Source of the DNA: Mugil cephalus
Lineage: Eukaryota; Chordata; Actinopteri; Mugiliformes; Mugilidae
Assembly: GCF_022458985.1 (NCBI RefSeq)
Contig: NC_061790.1
Location: forward strand, 13,806,397-13,870,396
DNA: 64,000 nt
Direction: 5' to 3'
The notes below the pieces were generated by a model. It made no database searches and was not told the origin of the DNA. It saw only the letters and a program-made list of their open reading frames with translations. This document shows, piece by piece, positions 63,354-64,000 of this stretch. Made by a program: the position numbers and the translations under genes. Every line of letters begins with the position of its first letter. Position 1 is the first letter of the stretch.

Positions 63354-63513
63354 CTGTTTTGGGATCCTCCCACAGCGCTGATATCTTGGCAACATATGGG
63401 AGCGATTTCTTCCTGGGGCCTGATCGTAGCAGCACCGTGTCTCTGACACATATCACTTCACCGTCTCTCTCGACTCCTTCGTAACACTGCCGCAGGGCAG
63501 TCTCATCCTCTCC
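63354..63513 (-). CDS. bahd1: bahd1 BAH-domain exon (start of the BAH fold)
   Basis: The exon encodes [40 protein letters not shown] and [13 protein letters not shown]. The sequence [13 protein letters not shown]...[13 protein letters not shown] is the first strand cluster of the BAHD1 BAH domain, which in mammals reads methylated histone H3K27. It is 160 nt, phase 0 in and phase 1 out, with acceptor gtctcag and donor ACAG|gtaaag. Confidence 0.96.
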
Positions 63514-63796
63514 CTGAGACACACACAAATAACAAGAGCAGATATAATTCTCATTATGAGGACAAAACGGAGTCTGTCAGACAAAGCTGTATGGTCAAAA
63601 CACAATTATCTTTTTTCCTTGAGGTGATTTTTTTTTTTTTTGTCCTTCTGCAAAGCAGCTGCATGCATGTTAAGGTTTCTACCAGCGGGGCGTCATTAGG
63701 TAGTGGGATACAAGAGACTGAGGACACAACCAGACAAGAGGCTCCTTGATCTCTTCCGCATCTTCACTGTAAAATGCTGCACTGAAAATAACCTAC

Positions 63797-64000
63797 CGCG
63801 ATGAAGACCTCCCGCTCTGTGGGCAAGCCAACGGGCCGCCAGCCATTGGTGGCACGTCTCCGGCTCACTCTCTTTTGTTTGGTGGTGCTGAGGCCCGGCA
63901 TGGGAGGTGGCTGCTTCGTCACCAGCCGAGCGCGGCCCGTGGACAGGGAGCCGTTGGAGGCCTTGGCGCTCTGCGGGCACTCCTTGGCTAGCTTTAACCT
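63797..64000 (-). CDS. bahd1: bahd1 exon, partial at the right edge
   Basis: Sixty-eight codons are visible, ending TNGWRPVGLPTEREVFIA at a donor (ATCGCG|gtaggt). GWRPVGLPTEREVFIA is characteristic of BAHD1 just before its BAH domain. The preceding part is basic and Ser/Thr-rich (TKQKRVSRRR), as in the family's disordered region. BAHD1 is a heterochromatin-forming corepressor. Most of the protein lies beyond the window. The minus strand is also open in a second frame here, which does not match the family. Confidence 0.95.

Noticed and set aside
63696..63980. Alternative minus-strand frame at the right edge (MPAERQGLQ...)
   Set aside because: It overlaps the bahd1 exon in another frame. The frame giving GWRPVGLPTEREVFIA matches the family and splices in phase.

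Overview
This is a vertebrate nuclear window, almost certainly from a ray-finned fish and probably an advanced teleost. Coding sequence sits in short exons with GT/AG junctions. There are fish-type Tc1-like, hAT and tRNA-headed repeat relics and many CA/GT microsatellites. The genes recognised by residue-level similarity are all on the minus strand: yy1 (left edge, 5' part only), evl (complete), an eml1-like gene (complete but short) and bahd1 (right edge, 3' part only). No bacterial-type operons, CRISPR arrays, rRNA or tRNA genes were seen.

Layout, left to right. Positions 1-2640 hold yy1 exons 2 and 1, with its promoter and a cluster of YY1-type sites in intron 1. The zinc-finger exons lie beyond position 1. 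Positions 2641-4200 are intergenic and carry a Tc1-like relic. Positions 4203-44220 are evl: 13 coding exons that splice in phase to a 379-residue Ena/VASP protein (EVH1 domain, linker, proline-rich core, actin-binding motifs, tetramerisation helix). A coding exon of only 5 nt is followed by a 26.5-kb first intron holding a perfect 451-bp tandem duplication, several mobile-element relics and a candidate internal first exon. Positions 46395-54600 are a short eml1-like gene whose seven coding exons (two of 32 and 27 nt) give a 309-residue protein. It has the EML coiled coil and basic linker but no HELP or WD40 part. Positions 57000-64000 hold the last five bahd1 exons (BAH domain) and a long 3' region.

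The order eml1-evl-yy1 on one strand matches human 14q32.2 (EML1-EVL-DEGS2-YY1). DEGS2 is not visible between evl and yy1, and bahd1, a human chromosome 15 gene, is the upstream neighbour. One economical explanation is that this is one of the two teleost-duplicated copies of the locus, with eml1 reduced to its N-terminal half. These genes are not a pathway: yy1 and bahd1 encode chromatin or transcription proteins, evl an actin-filament regulator, and the eml1-like gene a probable microtubule-associated protein.

Exon boundaries were read by eye from splice sites and reading phase. The evl and bahd1 models close perfectly in phase. The 3' half of the eml1-like gene is less certain. Transcript ends are estimates from AATAAA-like signals.
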